Origin: Tritrichomonas musculus
Taxonomy: Eukaryota; Parabasalia; Tritrichomonadida; Tritrichomonadidae
Direction of reading: 5' to 3'
DNA length: 64,000 nt
Assembly: GCA_039105265.1 (NCBI GenBank)
Contig: JAPFFF010000005.1
Location: forward strand, 6,619,501 to 6,683,500
This document shows, one piece after another, positions 31,358 to 42,964 of the stretch. Both the position numbers and the translations under genes were made by a program. The notes beneath the pieces were generated by a model. That model had not been told where the DNA came from, searched no databases, and was given only the letters and a program-made list of their open reading frames with translations. Within the stretch, counting starts at the first letter, position 1, and each line of letters opens with the position of its first letter.

Positions 31358-32770
31358 ATGTTTAATTCAATGATATTTTTGCTCATCGCCACAGTGTTCT
31401 CATACCGATCGGGTTATTATGTATATCCCAAGCAAGGACTAGTTGTTCTCCCATTTCGATATGGATTTTATCCTGGAGGGCGTTATACAATTAATGTTTC
31501 AAAAGGAGAAACTGATAGCCTTCTCTTTCTTATTGCAACATATGATGATACTGTTAGATTTTTTGAAGGAGTAAACGAAAGATCACCATGTAATTGGACA
31601 TATAACGTTGATTATATTAATAAGATTCAACTTGAAGATGGAAAAGGCTTCGCATCAGGAAAGGTTAACAAAAAAGGTATGTATTATACCACAGTTACAC
31701 CATGCAATCCTGAAGAAGATAATGGATATACTTTTTACTTCACTTATGTTAATCCAGATTCTATGCTAAGCTACGATGAGCAGCCATGTTTGATAACTGT
31801 GCCAATTATTGCAGGTATAGCATGCGGATTATTTATTCTTTGGCTTGTAAACTGGTTCATGTATTTTTCACTGAAAAATTCTCTTCATATATACTTTACA
31901 ATTGGTATCTTTTTCACAGTTATTTATGAATTACTCTACGCTTTTGAATATTATTCACGCGATAAATCTGACTCAAAATCACCTCTCTTTGTTGCAAGAA
32001 AGGTTTTCAGAGTCTTACAAGAAACAGTACTTTTATCTGCAATGTTCTTATCATGCAGAGGTTGGTGCATCATTCACAATAGCATTCATTGGGGATGGAT
32101 TGTTCTTGCATTTGTTTTGAGTGCTGGTATAACAGTTCCATATTCAATATCTGATTTTGCATATCTCTCAACAATTCCAAATTTAATTGATCTTTTGATA
32201 GCAGCAATTGTTGCTGGTGTTTACCTTTACTTTATGTTAAGAGGTATTACAGATGCCAATGAAGCTGTTAAAGCTCACTTATATGTAATTGCACAAAGTG
32301 GTATTGATCCAAAGACTACACCCATTCATAAAAAATATATTTTGTTTTCAACTGTTTGTGGTGCTGTTATCGCTTATTTCCTTGTCTTGATTTTCAGATC
32401 TGCTTTCAATAGTATTTGGACATTGCCCATTTACATTATGCAACTTATTTATGATATTATTATAGTTATTTTAATTTCAATCATTTCATTTGCATTTAGA
32501 ATGAAGAAAGAAACATTGAAAGGCTATATGATGATTGGTGATGATGGTGAAGGTGAATTATTAGAAAAATCGCAATTTGAAAGCTTCGATATCGAGCATC
32601 TTGATCATTCAACAGTTCCTTACGAAGAAGGAATGTCCCTTCCTCCACAGCCAACAGTTGCAAAACCAAAATCGCAAAAGAATAAAGAAAAAGATCAGAA
32701 AAATCAAGATGATGAAGCTGAGCAAAGAAATCAAGAATTACTTCAAAATAATAATGCTGCAGAAATATAA
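31358..32770 (+). CDS. Seven-membrane-span GOST/Lung-7TM-receptor-like protein, 470 aa
   Basis: An N-terminal signal peptide (about 1-16) precedes a lumenal/extracellular beta-rich domain to about residue 140 (single Asn-linked sites such as NVS and NWT), then seven hydrophobic spans between about 144 and 385. The phrase LLSAMFLSCRGWCII in the third/fourth span region and the KKETLKGYMMIGDD segment after the last span fit the GOST (GPR107/108, TMEM87, PTM1) superfamily. These proteins act in Golgi-to-surface or endosomal trafficking in other eukaryotes; the role here is by family only. The C-terminal tail is acidic then Lys/Gln/Asn-rich. No introns. Confidence 0.75.
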   Translation: MFNSMIFLLIATVFSYRSGYYVYPKQGLVVLPFRYGFYPGGRYTINVSKGETDSLLFLIATYDDTVRFFEGVNERSPCNWTYNVDYINKIQLEDGKGFASGKVNKKGMYYTTVTPCNPEEDNGYTFYFTYVNPDSMLSYDEQPCLITVPIIAGIACGLFILWLVNWFMYFSLKNSLHIYFTIGIFFTVIYELLYAFEYYSRDKSDSKSPLFVARKVFRVLQETVLLSAMFLSCRGWCIIHNSIHWGWIVLAFVLSAGITVPYSISDFAYLSTIPNLIDLLIAAIVAGVYLYFMLRGITDANEAVKAHLYVIAQSGIDPKTTPIHKKYILFSTVCGAVIAYFLVLIFRSAFNSIWTLPIYIMQLIYDIIIVILISIISFAFRMKKETLKGYMMIGDDGEGELLEKSQFESFDIEHLDHSTVPYEEGMSLPPQPTVAKPKSQKNKEKDQKNQDDEAEQRNQELLQNNNAAEI

Positions 32771-33071
32771 ATATTTAAATTTTTTTATTTTGAAATTTTA
32801 ATACGCACTTTATTTAAAATCTTATATTTATTTTTTTTTCCCCGATATAAGAATCAGATTTATTATAAACAAACGCCATAATCAATAATCACAATATTTG
32901 AGGCCAGTGATAATTCTCCTTATTGACTTCAAAGCATGTTGAAGTATTTTAATATTTGCGTAGTGATAGTAATTTATTCATTTTATTGAAAAGAAATACT
33001 GATAAAATTATGTTTTTAAAAAAAATTATTAGTTAAAATATAATTCACTTTAAAAAAGCGTAATTATTTTC
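32771..33071. other. Convergent spacer, nothing recognised
   Basis: AT-rich stretch between the 3' ends of the seven-span gene (+) and thioredoxin reductase (-). TAAATATTTAAA directly at the first stop may hold the poly(A) signal. Confidence 0.5.
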
Positions 33072-33989
33072 TTACTTACTTTCTAGAAGGAAACGTTCTG
33101 CTTTAAGTGCTGCTTGGCATCCAGTTCCTGCAGAGGTAATTGCTTGTCTGTAAACACGATCAGCGCAATCTCCGCAAGCAAAAACGCCTGGGATACTAGT
33201 TTCTGGTCCATCATGTGTGATAATGTAACCTTGTTTATCGCATTCAAGTTGGCCACGGAATGGTTCTGTAGCTGGGGTGTGGCCAATAGCAAGGAAGAGA
33301 CCATCGCAGTTAACATTTGTTTCTTCATTTGTTTTGACATTCTTTAGACGAACGCCAGTAACTTTATCTTGGCCAAGAACATCAACTACAATAGAATCCC
33401 AAATGATTTGAACATTTGAAGCTTCGATCTTCTTCTTCATTGCAACTGATGCACGTAATTCATTTCTTCTATGAACCAATTTTGTTGATTTGGCAAGGTT
33501 TGAAAGGAAAAGTGCTTCTTCCACAGCAGCATCACCTCCACCAACAACAATAACATCTCTGCCTTTATAAAGTGGGCCATCGCATGTAGCACATCCAGAA
33601 ACACCTTTAGCCTTTAATCTTGTTTCATTAGGGAGACCAAGGTACATAGCATTTGCACCTGTGGCAATAATAACAGAACGAACTTCGTAAGTGGCAGGAG
33701 CATCTGTTTTAAGGATCTTTGGATTTGATTTCAAATCAGCTTCTGTAACAATTTCAAATCTGTACTCAGCACCTGCCTGTGTTGCTTGCTCTTCGGCTTT
33801 CATAACAAGGTCAGGTCCAGTTCCTGTCCAACCTGGGAAGTTTTCAAGTTCGGTTGTTCCTGTTAATTGACCACCTGGGGTTGGGCCATGGAAAACAATT
33901 GGATGATATCCTGCACGAGCGAGATAAAGGGCGGCAGTACTGCCACCTGGTCCTGATCCAATAATTGCAACATCGATTTTTTCAGCCAT
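33072..33989 (-). CDS. trxB: Thioredoxin reductase, low-Mr bacterial type, 305 aa
   Basis: FAD-binding GSGPGGSTAALYLARAG (11-27), redox-active CATC (C133 and C136) in the NADPH domain, NADPH-binding VVGGGDAAVEEALFLS (about 148-163) and the closing FAD motif FACGDCADRVYRQAITSAGTG. This is the classical two-domain, about 35-kDa enzyme that passes electrons from NADPH via FAD to thioredoxin; trichomonads use it as a main antioxidant system and lack glutathione reductase. The start is the ATG at 33989; a longer frame would need a TTG at 33995, and two TCAYW initiators (33995-33999 and 34000-34004) lie 8 and 13 nt upstream of the ATG. The gene is less AT-rich than its surroundings, as expected for a highly expressed gene. 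Confidence 0.97.
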   Translation of the reverse strand: MAEKIDVAIIGSGPGGSTAALYLARAGYHPIVFHGPTPGGQLTGTTELENFPGWTGTGPDLVMKAEEQATQAGAEYRFEIVTEADLKSNPKILKTDAPATYEVRSVIIATGANAMYLGLPNETRLKAKGVSGCATCDGPLYKGRDVIVVGGGDAAVEEALFLSNLAKSTKLVHRRNELRASVAMKKKIEASNVQIIWDSIVVDVLGQDKVTGVRLKNVKTNEETNVNCDGLFLAIGHTPATEPFRGQLECDKQGYIITHDGPETSIPGVFACGDCADRVYRQAITSAGTGCQAALKAERFLLESK

Positions 33990-33994
33990 TTTCA

Positions 33995-34004
33995 AATGAA
34001 GTGA
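33995..34004 (-). promoter_or_regulatory. Paired initiators TCACT and TCATT of thioredoxin reductase
   Basis: Two adjoining TCAYW matches on the minus strand, with predicted +1 sites 13 and 8 nt before the ATG. Confidence 0.65.
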
Positions 34005-35520
34005 TAAGACAAAAACTTTTTCTAAAAAATATAAAATTTGAGAATAGAGTTAACTGTGCAGATAAGTAATCAAAAAGTTTGCTTTTTTAATTGTCCGGAC
34101 AATTCTAAAGTCGGATTCAAAATGCTTGGGACAAAATTCAATTTTTTTCAATGTTTCTCAGAAAAAAAATCATTCAGCTTGGGACAAATTGACCTAAAAG
34201 ATTTATAAATTTGACCTTATCGTTTTCAAAAAGTTTGTCCCAAGCCTTTTGAATCCGACTTTATATATCATTTTTTTGCTTAGTGTTTTTTTTTAAAAAA
34301 ACCAACTTTTTTCCGCTATTAGAATATATTTGAAAGACGTTGTCTTTCGGAATAAAACTGAGTGCGATTTCGTCATCATCTTTTTTTTTAATTCTCAATC
34401 TTGTTTGGTAAAATAATTAAATCTCAAATTTTAAGATTTAGTTTCATTTTTCATGTTAATTTAAAGTTATAACTCAGACTTTTCCGCTCTATCTTAATTT
34501 CTGGCTTAGAATTTTCAGAAGATAGAAATTTTATTTTTCAATTTTAAGAAACAATGATTAAGTTAATAAATTTAAATAAATTGTTTTACTTTAAAATACC
34601 AACAAATATAGTTATCAATATATATTCTAACGGTAAAAATTCAATGCCTTACGATAAAAATTCAATGCAATTTATTTGTTTTGTAATAGGTGCAAGGTCT
34701 GGCTTCTTGTGATACAATCATTCCTTAAGTAAAATATATTATTTTATAACATTTTTTAAAGCTAATTATAATTTTTTATAGAGATCGTTATTGAAAATTC
34801 CAAGATATAGATAAAATATTTTTTATAAAAAACGTGCTGTATCAATTTCTTTCAAAAATAGATATAAAATCAATTCAAAAAAATAAAAGTCATAAAAAAT
34901 ATAAAAGTCATTCAAAATTTTTTTACAAAAAATGCAAAATATTAAGATTTGATACATATTTATAATGAATATATTATTATATTATGAGATTATAACTCTC
35001 AAATCAGTTTAATTTATTTTCCTTATTAAGATAAAATATTTTTATTTATATCAAATTGCCATCAGAAAATCCATCATAAACATCTCAAAATTCATCAAAT
35101 CTTAAGGGTGCAGTATGAAAGAGTTTATTTCATTAAAAAGTTATTTATTAGTAAAATTATGGAATTATATTATATAAAAAATTTTTTATAATATAAAAAT
35201 ATAATATATAATAATTTTATAATTTTTTAAATAAGAAATTATGATTTTAAAAATTGAATTGATTATTACAAAACTTTCAAATATTTTAAATAGATTTTTT
35301 CAATATTTTTGAATCATAATCGATACAAAATTAATCATTATTGGTCAATTTCATATTATGTGGCTTTATTCCAACAAATTTGAAACAATACTTAAAATAA
35401 AATACGGACAAAAACCAGTGGTTCATATTTGTATAGTTGCATATAACAACTTGACTTCCATTACATGCCAGATTTTACGAAGTTTTTATCATAAGGAAAT
35501 AAAATTTGATATCATTTTTT
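34005..35520. other. AT-rich intergenic region, no gene
   Basis: Near 34105-34265 a phrase for CTTGGGACAAA with ATTCAAAA occurs in both orientations (34114-34140 and about 34235-34260), a small degenerate foldback. Otherwise nothing recognised. A 77-codon frame starting at 35358 runs into repeat DNA and is probably chance. Confidence 0.45.
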
Positions 35521-35590
35521 TATTAGACTTGTTAAAGTCCATGGACCTGTGGACTTACAAAATTCATTCAATTTTTTTTAGCATTTTTTA

Positions 35591-36170
35591 GGGAAATCGT
35601 AATCGCCCGTAATCGTAATAGCCCGTGGCGGTTTAGGTCAATATTGACCTTGTATCGTACCATAGAAAAAAAGTCTGGAACTTTTTTGCACTTTTGCAAA
35701 AAAAAGCATGGGTAGCTACTCATGGTTTTTTCTATATAAAAAAAATATAAACCGAATATTTTTTTATTGTCTAAAATCGATATTATTAAGAGCATTCACA
35801 TATAAACAAGAAAGCGCAAATATTTTTAACACCATCATTTTATTATTTTGATGTATATAATTACGTAAATTCCAACTTTTCGCAATATCATTGATATTGG
35901 AAATATTTTAGTTCTCGCACTTCTTTAGTATATAAAATATTTGTCCTTTCTTGTTTATAAGCCAAGGCTCATAATAATATCGATTTTAGACAATAAAAAA
36001 ATATTCGGTTTATATTTTTTTTATATAGAAAAAACCATGAGTAGCTACCCATGCTTTTTTTTGCAAAAGTGCAAAAAAGTTCCAGACTTTTTTTTCTATG
36101 GTACGATACAAGGTCAATATTGACCTAAACCGCCACGGGCTATTACGATTACGGGCGATTACGATTTCCC
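35591..36170. mobile_element. Mutator-like MITE (580 bp) with 9-bp target duplication
   Basis: Near-perfect inverted arms of about 204 bp (35591-35794 and 35965-36170), tips GGGAAATCGTAATCGCCCGT, short AT-rich centre. CATTTTTTA occurs directly at both ends (35582-35590 and 36171-36179), a 9-bp duplication as made by MULE transposases. Open frames inside are shadows of the inverted arms. Confidence 0.85.
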
Positions 36171-36180
36171 CATTTTTTAT

Positions 36181-36580
36181 TTATTCACAAAATAAAAATA
36201 ATTTATAATTTCTCTGAAATACACAGGTCCATCTGCCAGGACTTCCAAAATTCATTCAATTTTTTTAGCATTTTATTATTTATTCACAAAATAAAAATAA
36301 TTTATAATTTCTCTGAAATACACTGGTCCATCTGCCAGGACTTCCAAAATTCTTTCAATATTTTTAGCATTTTTTTTTATTCACAAAATAAATGATCGAA
36401 TTATTATTTCTCAGAAATAATCTGGTCCATCTGCCAGGACTTCAAAAATTCTTTCAATTATTTTAGCATTTTTTATTTTTTCACAAAATAAAAGAAATAT
36501 AAAATTTCTTTGAAATATTTTGGTCCATCTGTCAGGATTTCCAAAATTCTTTCAATTGTTTATGACATTTTTTTTCATGA
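36181..36580 (+). repeat. 99-bp tandem repeat array
   Basis: GGTCCATCTGCCAGGACTTC recurs at 36226, 36325, 36424 and 36522 (spacing 99, 99, 98), with the intervening TTCACAAAATAAA and TTTCTCTGAAATA phrases. A diverged first copy precedes the nested MITE near 35540-35590. Confidence 0.85.
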
Positions 36581-36810
36581 TTAAAAACATTCAAATATAA
36601 TTTACTCATATTAGTTATTACTTTTCTATTTAAATAAACAAAAAAAATTAAATAAACAATTAAACTATAAAATATAAGCATAAAATGAGTTTTTTTTTGA
36701 GATATAAAATAAAAATAAATTGACAAGGTTTGTTAGGTCCACGCCAAGTCCCGAGTCCACAAAAAGTCCATGAAAAGTGCATTTGTCCCGGACTTTTAAC
36801 AAGTCTATTT

Positions 36811-37228
36811 TTTATAAATAGAGGTGGGGAGCAAAATTTTTTTTTAAATCAGTTCAAAATTATAATATAAATTCTTATATATATATGGTAAATTAAATCA
36901 CAAAGTTTCAAGATGATTGGACTGGCGCATTCCAAAATCAAAAAATAAAAAAAAATTCTGGTGCTATATGGTCAGAAAAACAATTATTATAGTTAATTTG
37001 TTCTCAGTTTGGAATTGGCCAGCGTTTTATTTGTTATATTTTAATATTATTTTATTTAAATATTACTATTTTTATTTGATTCGTCAAAACTAGATTTTCT
37101 TTTATCTTTGAGAAGAATTTCGTAAATCATTACGCATGCAATATTTATCTATAATTTTTTTCATTTAAAAATTATTAATAATAGTATTTGAAGAAATAAT
37201 ATTTTTTAAAATTGTTTTTATGTAATAA
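36811..37228. other. Spacer; possible left tip of a larger TIR unit
   Basis: TTTATAAATAGAGGTGGGGAGC at 36811-36832 has an imperfect inverted partner at 41938-41960 (GGCTCCCCCACATCTTTATA), which would enclose the whole 37-41.9 kb nest as one 5.1-kb element. Otherwise AT-rich and empty. Confidence 0.35.
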
Positions 37229-39212
37229 ATATAGGTGGACTCGAACTTGATCTCCTAAAAAGTCGTAAATAGGACTTAAAGTCTAAAAAGTTTATCTCAA
37301 AAAATCTTTAATTTGATTTAAAGTCTAAAAAGTTTATCTCAAAAAATCTTTAATTTAATTTTAAGTCTAAAAAGTTTATCTCAAAAAATCATTAAATTGA
37401 ATTAAAGTCTAAAATATTTCATCTAATTCGTCATTAAAATATTCTATTCCCTCAAAAGTTCATCTCAAAAAGTCGCTCAATTTATAACTAACTAGAAAAA
37501 CATTTATACCAAAAAATCAAATTATTATGGCTATGTCTCAAACTTTTTTGATCAAAAAATCTTTAAAATAACCTTTTAAGTGGTACTTATTATTACAATT
37601 AATCGTAATAGATATATTAAAAAAACTTCAAAATATGCAATTGAATTTCTTTCTTTTAATATTATTGTTCATTCAATCTAAAATACATGTATATTATATT
37701 TATTATTTAGAAATGGAATTGATTCATAGTAATGTTGAATAATATAATTATTATTTTTTTGTAGAAGAATTATATTTTATTTTTAATACGTAAATTCCAT
37801 AGAATAATCTTATGTTAAAACATATATTCTATAGATGGTATGAATTTCTTTATTTCTTTATGATCTTCTATAGACAAAAAGCTTCGTTTGCTTACCGTAA
37901 AAGTGCCAAAAAGATTGATTTCAAAATTATTAATCAATTAATATCTTGATAAAAAAATATTTTTGTTTAAAATAATAGATTAATTAATTTAAAATAACTA
38001 TTTTAGATATTATATTTATTTATCAAATTTAATTTTAATTTACAAAAGATTAGAATTAGAAAATGTAAAATGAATATTCATTTCGCATTGATAGCTCATC
38101 TTTTTTTAGAGCAATGAAAAGTTTATTTTATAATAGTGCATCATATTTACATTATAAAAAACTTGTAATTTTTAGATCAATCTTTTTGAAAATAAAAAAA
38201 GTATGCGAAGCTATTTTTATTCATAAATTATATATGATTTTTAATAAGAAAAGTTTAAAAATAAGTATAGAAACTATTACAATTTTAAATAAAATTGAGA
38301 ATCTATAATACATATTAATTCATGATTAAGCCTTGGTTTTTGTATTTACAATTGTATACAACTTGTCCGTTTAAAAATTACAATTGTAATTACAATTGTA
38401 AATACGTTATTTTCTCGATATTAGTTTTTTATTTTTATCTTGATCTACAATTATTTTTTTATATTAAAAATGTTTTAAATAATTTAAAAATAAAAAGATA
38501 AAATAGTAAAATGTTTTTCAAATTAAATAATATTATTTTTGATTCTTCATAAAATAAAAAAAAATTTATTCGCATTCAAAAAGTTTCATTGATACTACAA
38601 ATCAAAAAATCGTTATTTTATGAAAAAAGACGTTAAAAAGACGTTTATAGTATTTGTGATGTAAAAAAAATAAGGCCTATTCATGATTGGCCTTTTAATG
38701 TAAAATGGAAATTAATTTTCCAAAAAAGATATTTTGGGAGATATAACCTACTTTATCCTAGAAAAAGGATCTCTTTTCTACAAGAAAAAAAATATATTTC
38801 AAAAAAAAATGACTTTTTGATTTTTTTAAAAAGAGTATTTTACAGCTAATTTTTATCGTAATGGAACTAAATTTACTACAATAAGGAAAAAATAGAAAAA
38901 AATATAACCATTTTTTGTAAAAAACGTAAATAATTGAAAAAATATTGTAACACAATTTTTGAATAGTAAATATTTATTTCATATAAATAAATAAATAAAA
39001 TGATTTTAATATAAAAAACTGAGATATAACAATATTTTAAAAACATTGAAATTGAAAGGTAAAATATTTAGCCATTACAATAAGCTTATTGTATTAAAAT
39101 TTGATTATTTATTTGGCAGCTTAAGGCTAAAATAATCTGCCTTATAATAGGTCAATATAAACGGTTATGTAAAATTAAAAAAAAAATCGAATAAGTATTC
39201 AATTTTAATTGA

Positions 39213-39330
39213 CCATAGGGAAGGCCAAAAAAAGCGGTATACGAAAAAATCGACGGTTTTTCGTATAAGAAACCGTTTTTATTCACCATATTGAAGGCCA
39301 AAAAAAAAAGCGGTATACGAAAAAATTGAA
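39213..39330 (+). repeat. Direct duplication within the outer element
   Basis: A phrase GAAGGCCAAAAAAAGCGGTA followed by TACGAAAAAAT occurs near 39222 and again near 39294, about 74 bp apart, with a related CGGTTTTTCGTATA inverse phrase between them. Confidence 0.6.
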
Positions 39331-39796
39331 AGGTTTTCGTATAACAATTCATTCAATTTTGAGCTTTTTTGAGATTTTTTTAATCGTTAGACGATAATAT
39401 TTAACTGAAATTTTAATGATCGTGATTTATATATTTTTCAATTATTTATGATCGAAAAAAATATTTTCTAAACGTTAAAATTTAATTAAAAAAGTTACTT
39501 TTAAACGATTAAAAAATTATTAAAAAAATTAGCAAAAAACTATGTTTTTTAAAAGTATTTTTCATTTTACACGATAAGACAAACTATAATTGAGAGGTCT
39601 GTTTCGTTTAAATTTATGCTGTAGAGTATTTGTCATAATTTCAAAGATTTTTTGATCAAAAAAGTTCGAGACATAGCCATAATAATTTGATTTTTTGGTA
39701 TAAATGTTTTTCTAGTTAGTTATAAATTGAGCGACTTTTTGAGATGAACTTTTGAGGGAATAGAATATTTTAATGACGAATTAGATGAAATTAGTA

Positions 39797-40643
39797 CAGT
39801 TTTTTCAACAACGTTATGGAAAAAGTTGATATTCGTTATGGAAACTTTTTCTTAAAAACTTCTTTTCTAAGAAAAATTTGTATCTGTTATGGAAAAATAT
39901 CACCAAACTTTTTCTGAGCAATTCTTTTTTATCGTTATGGAATTGTAAAGTTATCAATTTTTTTACTCAGAAAATGAGATATATCGTTATGGATAAATAT
40001 GGAAATTGAGATAAAGTGCAAAATTGAAAGCATTTTTTATTCAAAAAAAATCTATACTCAATACAGCATTTTCTCGAACAATTAAATATAAATTCATGTT
40101 TATTTTCGTAATTAATGTTTCCTTATTCATGGTTTCTTATAATAAATTATCAATTTACGGTAAAACTTGTAAATACAAAATACATAAAACTAATTAAGGA
40201 ATATAATTTCAAATAATATCCTTTTCTAACATTAATCTGATATGTGATTCCTTTTTTACCAGAAGAATGATTAACAAAAATGTCTTTTGCAAGATAATTT
40301 TATAGAAAAAAAAAATGATTAAAATTATTTTTTCTATGCATTCCTTCTTGAATTTTTCCTTTTTCACTATTTTTGTATGATATTCTTTTCACAAAGAAAA
40401 AATTGAGAAAATTAAAAGATTTTTTTCTGAGGAGTTTCCATATTTATCCATAACGATATATCTCATTTTCTGAGTAAAAAAATTGATAACTTTACAATTC
40501 CATAACGATAAAAAAGAATTGCTCAGAAAAAGTTTGGTGATATTTTTCCATAACAGATACAAATTTTTCTTAGAAAAGAAGTTTTTAAGAAAAAGTTTCC
40601 ATAACGAATATCAACTTTTTCCATAACGTTGTTGAAAAAACTG
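39797..40643. mobile_element. Foldback MITE (847 bp) inserted inside the hAT TIR
   Basis: Near-perfect inverted arms of about 210 bp (39797-40007 and 40436-40643), tips CAGTTTTTTCAACAACGTTA, flanked by TA on both sides (39795-39796 and 40644-40645). The roughly 430-bp centre is non-coding. The TA duplication suggests Tc1/mariner-type mobilisation. Confidence 0.85.
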
Positions 40644-40919
40644 TATTAGCCAACCGTCATTTATCAATTCAAATTAATTTCAATTAAGCCCGTATATTTT
40701 GAGAATACATTTTGAATTAAAGTAAAACTCAAGAAATAATTTTAACTATATCTCAAAATATATGTAAGATTTATATTTATATTCATAAATATTTATTTGT
40801 TAATGATATATATTAATAAAAGTATAATTAATTTTTTATTATTATTCATATTATTCGCAAAAAAAAATTTTTTTTATTATTTTTATGAAAATTTTCATTT
40901 TTTTCCATAATTACTCTCC

Positions 40920-41352
40920 CAGCTGGAAGTGAATTATTAATAAAAACGCTATTATCAATTGATAACGCAAATACCAATCGATATTTCAAAGCAAATGTTA
41001 AAAAATTTGCTAAATATGGAATTATATATGTTGGGCATCCGTTAGTTTACAGTTACTGCCCTTTTTGTAAAGAAAAAAATAAAACGATATTTTTTTACTA
41101 ATACTTGATATATTTTGGAGAAACTGATCCATTTGATTTTTGGAATAATTTAAGACAAGTTTCTGGGATGAATCGTTTGGCAGAATTGGCTATAAAGATG
41201 CTAAATATGCCTTGCACGAGGCAGTAGTAGAGCGACTCTTTTCTCATCTGAAATTTATTTTCGGAAAAAAGAACTATAACAAATCTGATGATTTGATAAA
41301 TGAAGAATTAGGAATTAGAATGGGAAATATTTATTCCATTCAGAAAGAATAA
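40920..41352 (+). pseudogene. hAT transposase remnant (zinc-finger and dimerisation ends only)
   Basis: Around 41050-41095 a frame encodes a Cys-pair motif (YSYCPFCKEKN) like the N-terminal zinc finger of hAT transposases. After a stop and a deletion, 41150-41352 encodes LAELAIKMLNMPC and then, in a shifted frame, AVVERLFSHLKFIFG, the hAT dimerisation motif, ending in a stop at about 41350. The catalytic core is missing. Related to, but clearly different from, the transposase at 14.9-16.6 kb. Confidence 0.75.
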
Positions 41353-41724
41353 TTATTTTCCAAAATATTTTAAAAACATTAATAAAATTTTAACGATCAT
41401 TTTTTCTATTATTTTCTATTATTTTTCACTTCATTCATTTAAGTTCAGAAAAATTCAGAAGATAAATGAAATTCGTCTATATGATATTTTCTCACAAAAA
41501 ATTGTGAGCTATGACGGTTGGCTAATACTAGATGAAATATTTTAGACTTTAATTCAATTTAATGATTTTTTGAGATAAACTTTTTAGACTTAAAATTAAA
41601 TTAAAGATTTTTTGAGATAAACTTTTTAGACTTTAAATCAAATTAATGATTTTTTGAGATAAACTTTTTAGACTTTAAGTCCTATTTACGACTTTTTAGG
41701 AGATCAAGTTCGAGTCCACCTATA

Positions 41725-42964
41725 TATTATAATTTTTATTATAACTTATTTTTATATCGAGATAAATATATTTTAATGATAAATAAAAACTTCATATTTA
41801 ATCAAGTTAGGCATAAGATATACAGATTAAATAAAATAAAATAAGTTTTCATACTTATTCTTCCAATAACAAGAAATAAATCTTTTTTTATACTGTTAAA
41901 ATTGGTATTTTTTTAAATAAAAAATACGTCATTTTTGGCTCCCCCACATCTTTATAAATATATCCAAAATCCCAAAAATGGCTCTGTCAAGTTAATTATA
42001 GAAATTCATAGATTCGAATTTTTAATGAATAATTGATTCATTGTTCATATTGAAGGACGACATAGTTTTTCAATTTTTCTTGATTAACGGACTATTTGTA
42101 GATCTATGTAGTCATTCAATTTTTGATGAATGAAATTATAAAGCAGCATTATTCTTTTTACTCACAAAGAAGTTTAATCTGACAGAGAGATTTTTTTTTA
42201 TTCTATTTTAAAAAAAGTTTTTTATTAATCAATTTTAATTCATTTGTAACAAAATTTCAAAGCGCTTTAAAAAAACATGTATTTATAATAGATAACTTTT
42301 ATATGAATATCAATATTAAAAATTTGATTTTATAATATTTTTTCATATAAATAAATAAAATATTGCATGATCACATCTTGCTTATATTATCATCATTTTC
42401 CAGAAAATTATAATTTTGATTTTTTTTGCTAATAATGATAAACAATTTGATGAGTTAAAAAAAACTTAGTTAGAAGTTCATATAAAAATATATAGAATGA
42501 GTAAAATTGGATTGTTTTTTAAGGAAACAAAAACTAAAATTTGTTATAAAAGGCGTATGGACATCTTTAAATTTTTGTCGTTCAATTGACTTGCTTTGTT
42601 AAAATAATTTACCTTAAAAATCGAGATTGTAATTTTTTTGATTCTTATTTTCAATGATAATTACTTGTATATATATATAAAGATGCTCGAAAAAAGTGTC
42701 ATACTCGAATTATGTGTCAGACATTTTTTTGTTTTTTTAAAAATACTGATAAAAGTATTTTATTATTATTAAATATTAATACACATTTAAAAAAGAATTT
42801 TTAAATTAGAAATTTTGTTTTATTTTGTTTTTTTAATTCATTTTCATTTTATATTCATAAAAAGATCAAAACAATGTCAATTATTATTCAATTTAGTTCA
42901 ATATCTTCTTAAATTTTAAATAATATTATTAATAAAACAATAGCAATAAAATAAAAATGAATTT
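41725..42964. other. AT-rich spacer, no gene
   Basis: Apart from the possible TIR tip at 41938-41960 nothing is recognised. The right part presumably contains the 3' end of the pogo-type element below, but I could not find convincing TIRs. Confidence 0.4.

Larger units (their letters stand above)
35525..36806. mobile_element. TIR element containing a 99-bp tandem array
   Basis: AGACTTGTTAAAGTCC (35525-35540) and GGACTTTTAACAAGTCT (36790-36806) are inverted repeats differing by one indel. The interior is a tandem array of a 99-bp unit (36181-36580 plus a diverged copy at the left) and a nested Mutator-like MITE. Non-coding, hence non-autonomous. Target duplication not resolved. Confidence 0.6.
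39792..41530. mobile_element. Internally deleted hAT element with 8-bp target duplication
   Basis: Once the foldback insertion and one TA are removed from its left end, the left tip reads TAGTATTAGCCAACCGTCAT and the right tip (41511-41530) is its exact complement: a perfect 20-bp TIR. GATGAAAT flanks both sides (39784-39791 and 41531-41538), the 8-bp duplication diagnostic of hAT. About 890 bp of the original element remains, holding a broken transposase. Confidence 0.88.
37229..41724. mobile_element. Outer long-TIR element split by a hAT insertion
   Basis: The left arm (about 37229-37566) begins TATAGGTGGACTCGAACTTG. Its inverted partner on the right is in two pieces: 39642-39783 (inner part) and 41539-41724 (outer part), separated by the hAT element and its target duplication. 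Each arm carries three copies of a roughly 42-bp unit (AAAGTCTAAAAAGTTTATCT). Without the insertion the element would be about 2.75 kb. The 2-kb interior (37567-39641) has no recognisable gene. Confidence 0.7.

Noticed and set aside
33990..33995. Start of thioredoxin reductase at a TTG two codons upstream
   Set aside because: The ATG at 33989 gives the family's normal start and fits two initiators 8 and 13 nt upstream.
35568..36123. Frames inside the Mutator-like MITE arms
   Set aside because: Both are the same stretch read from the two inverted arms; no protein character.
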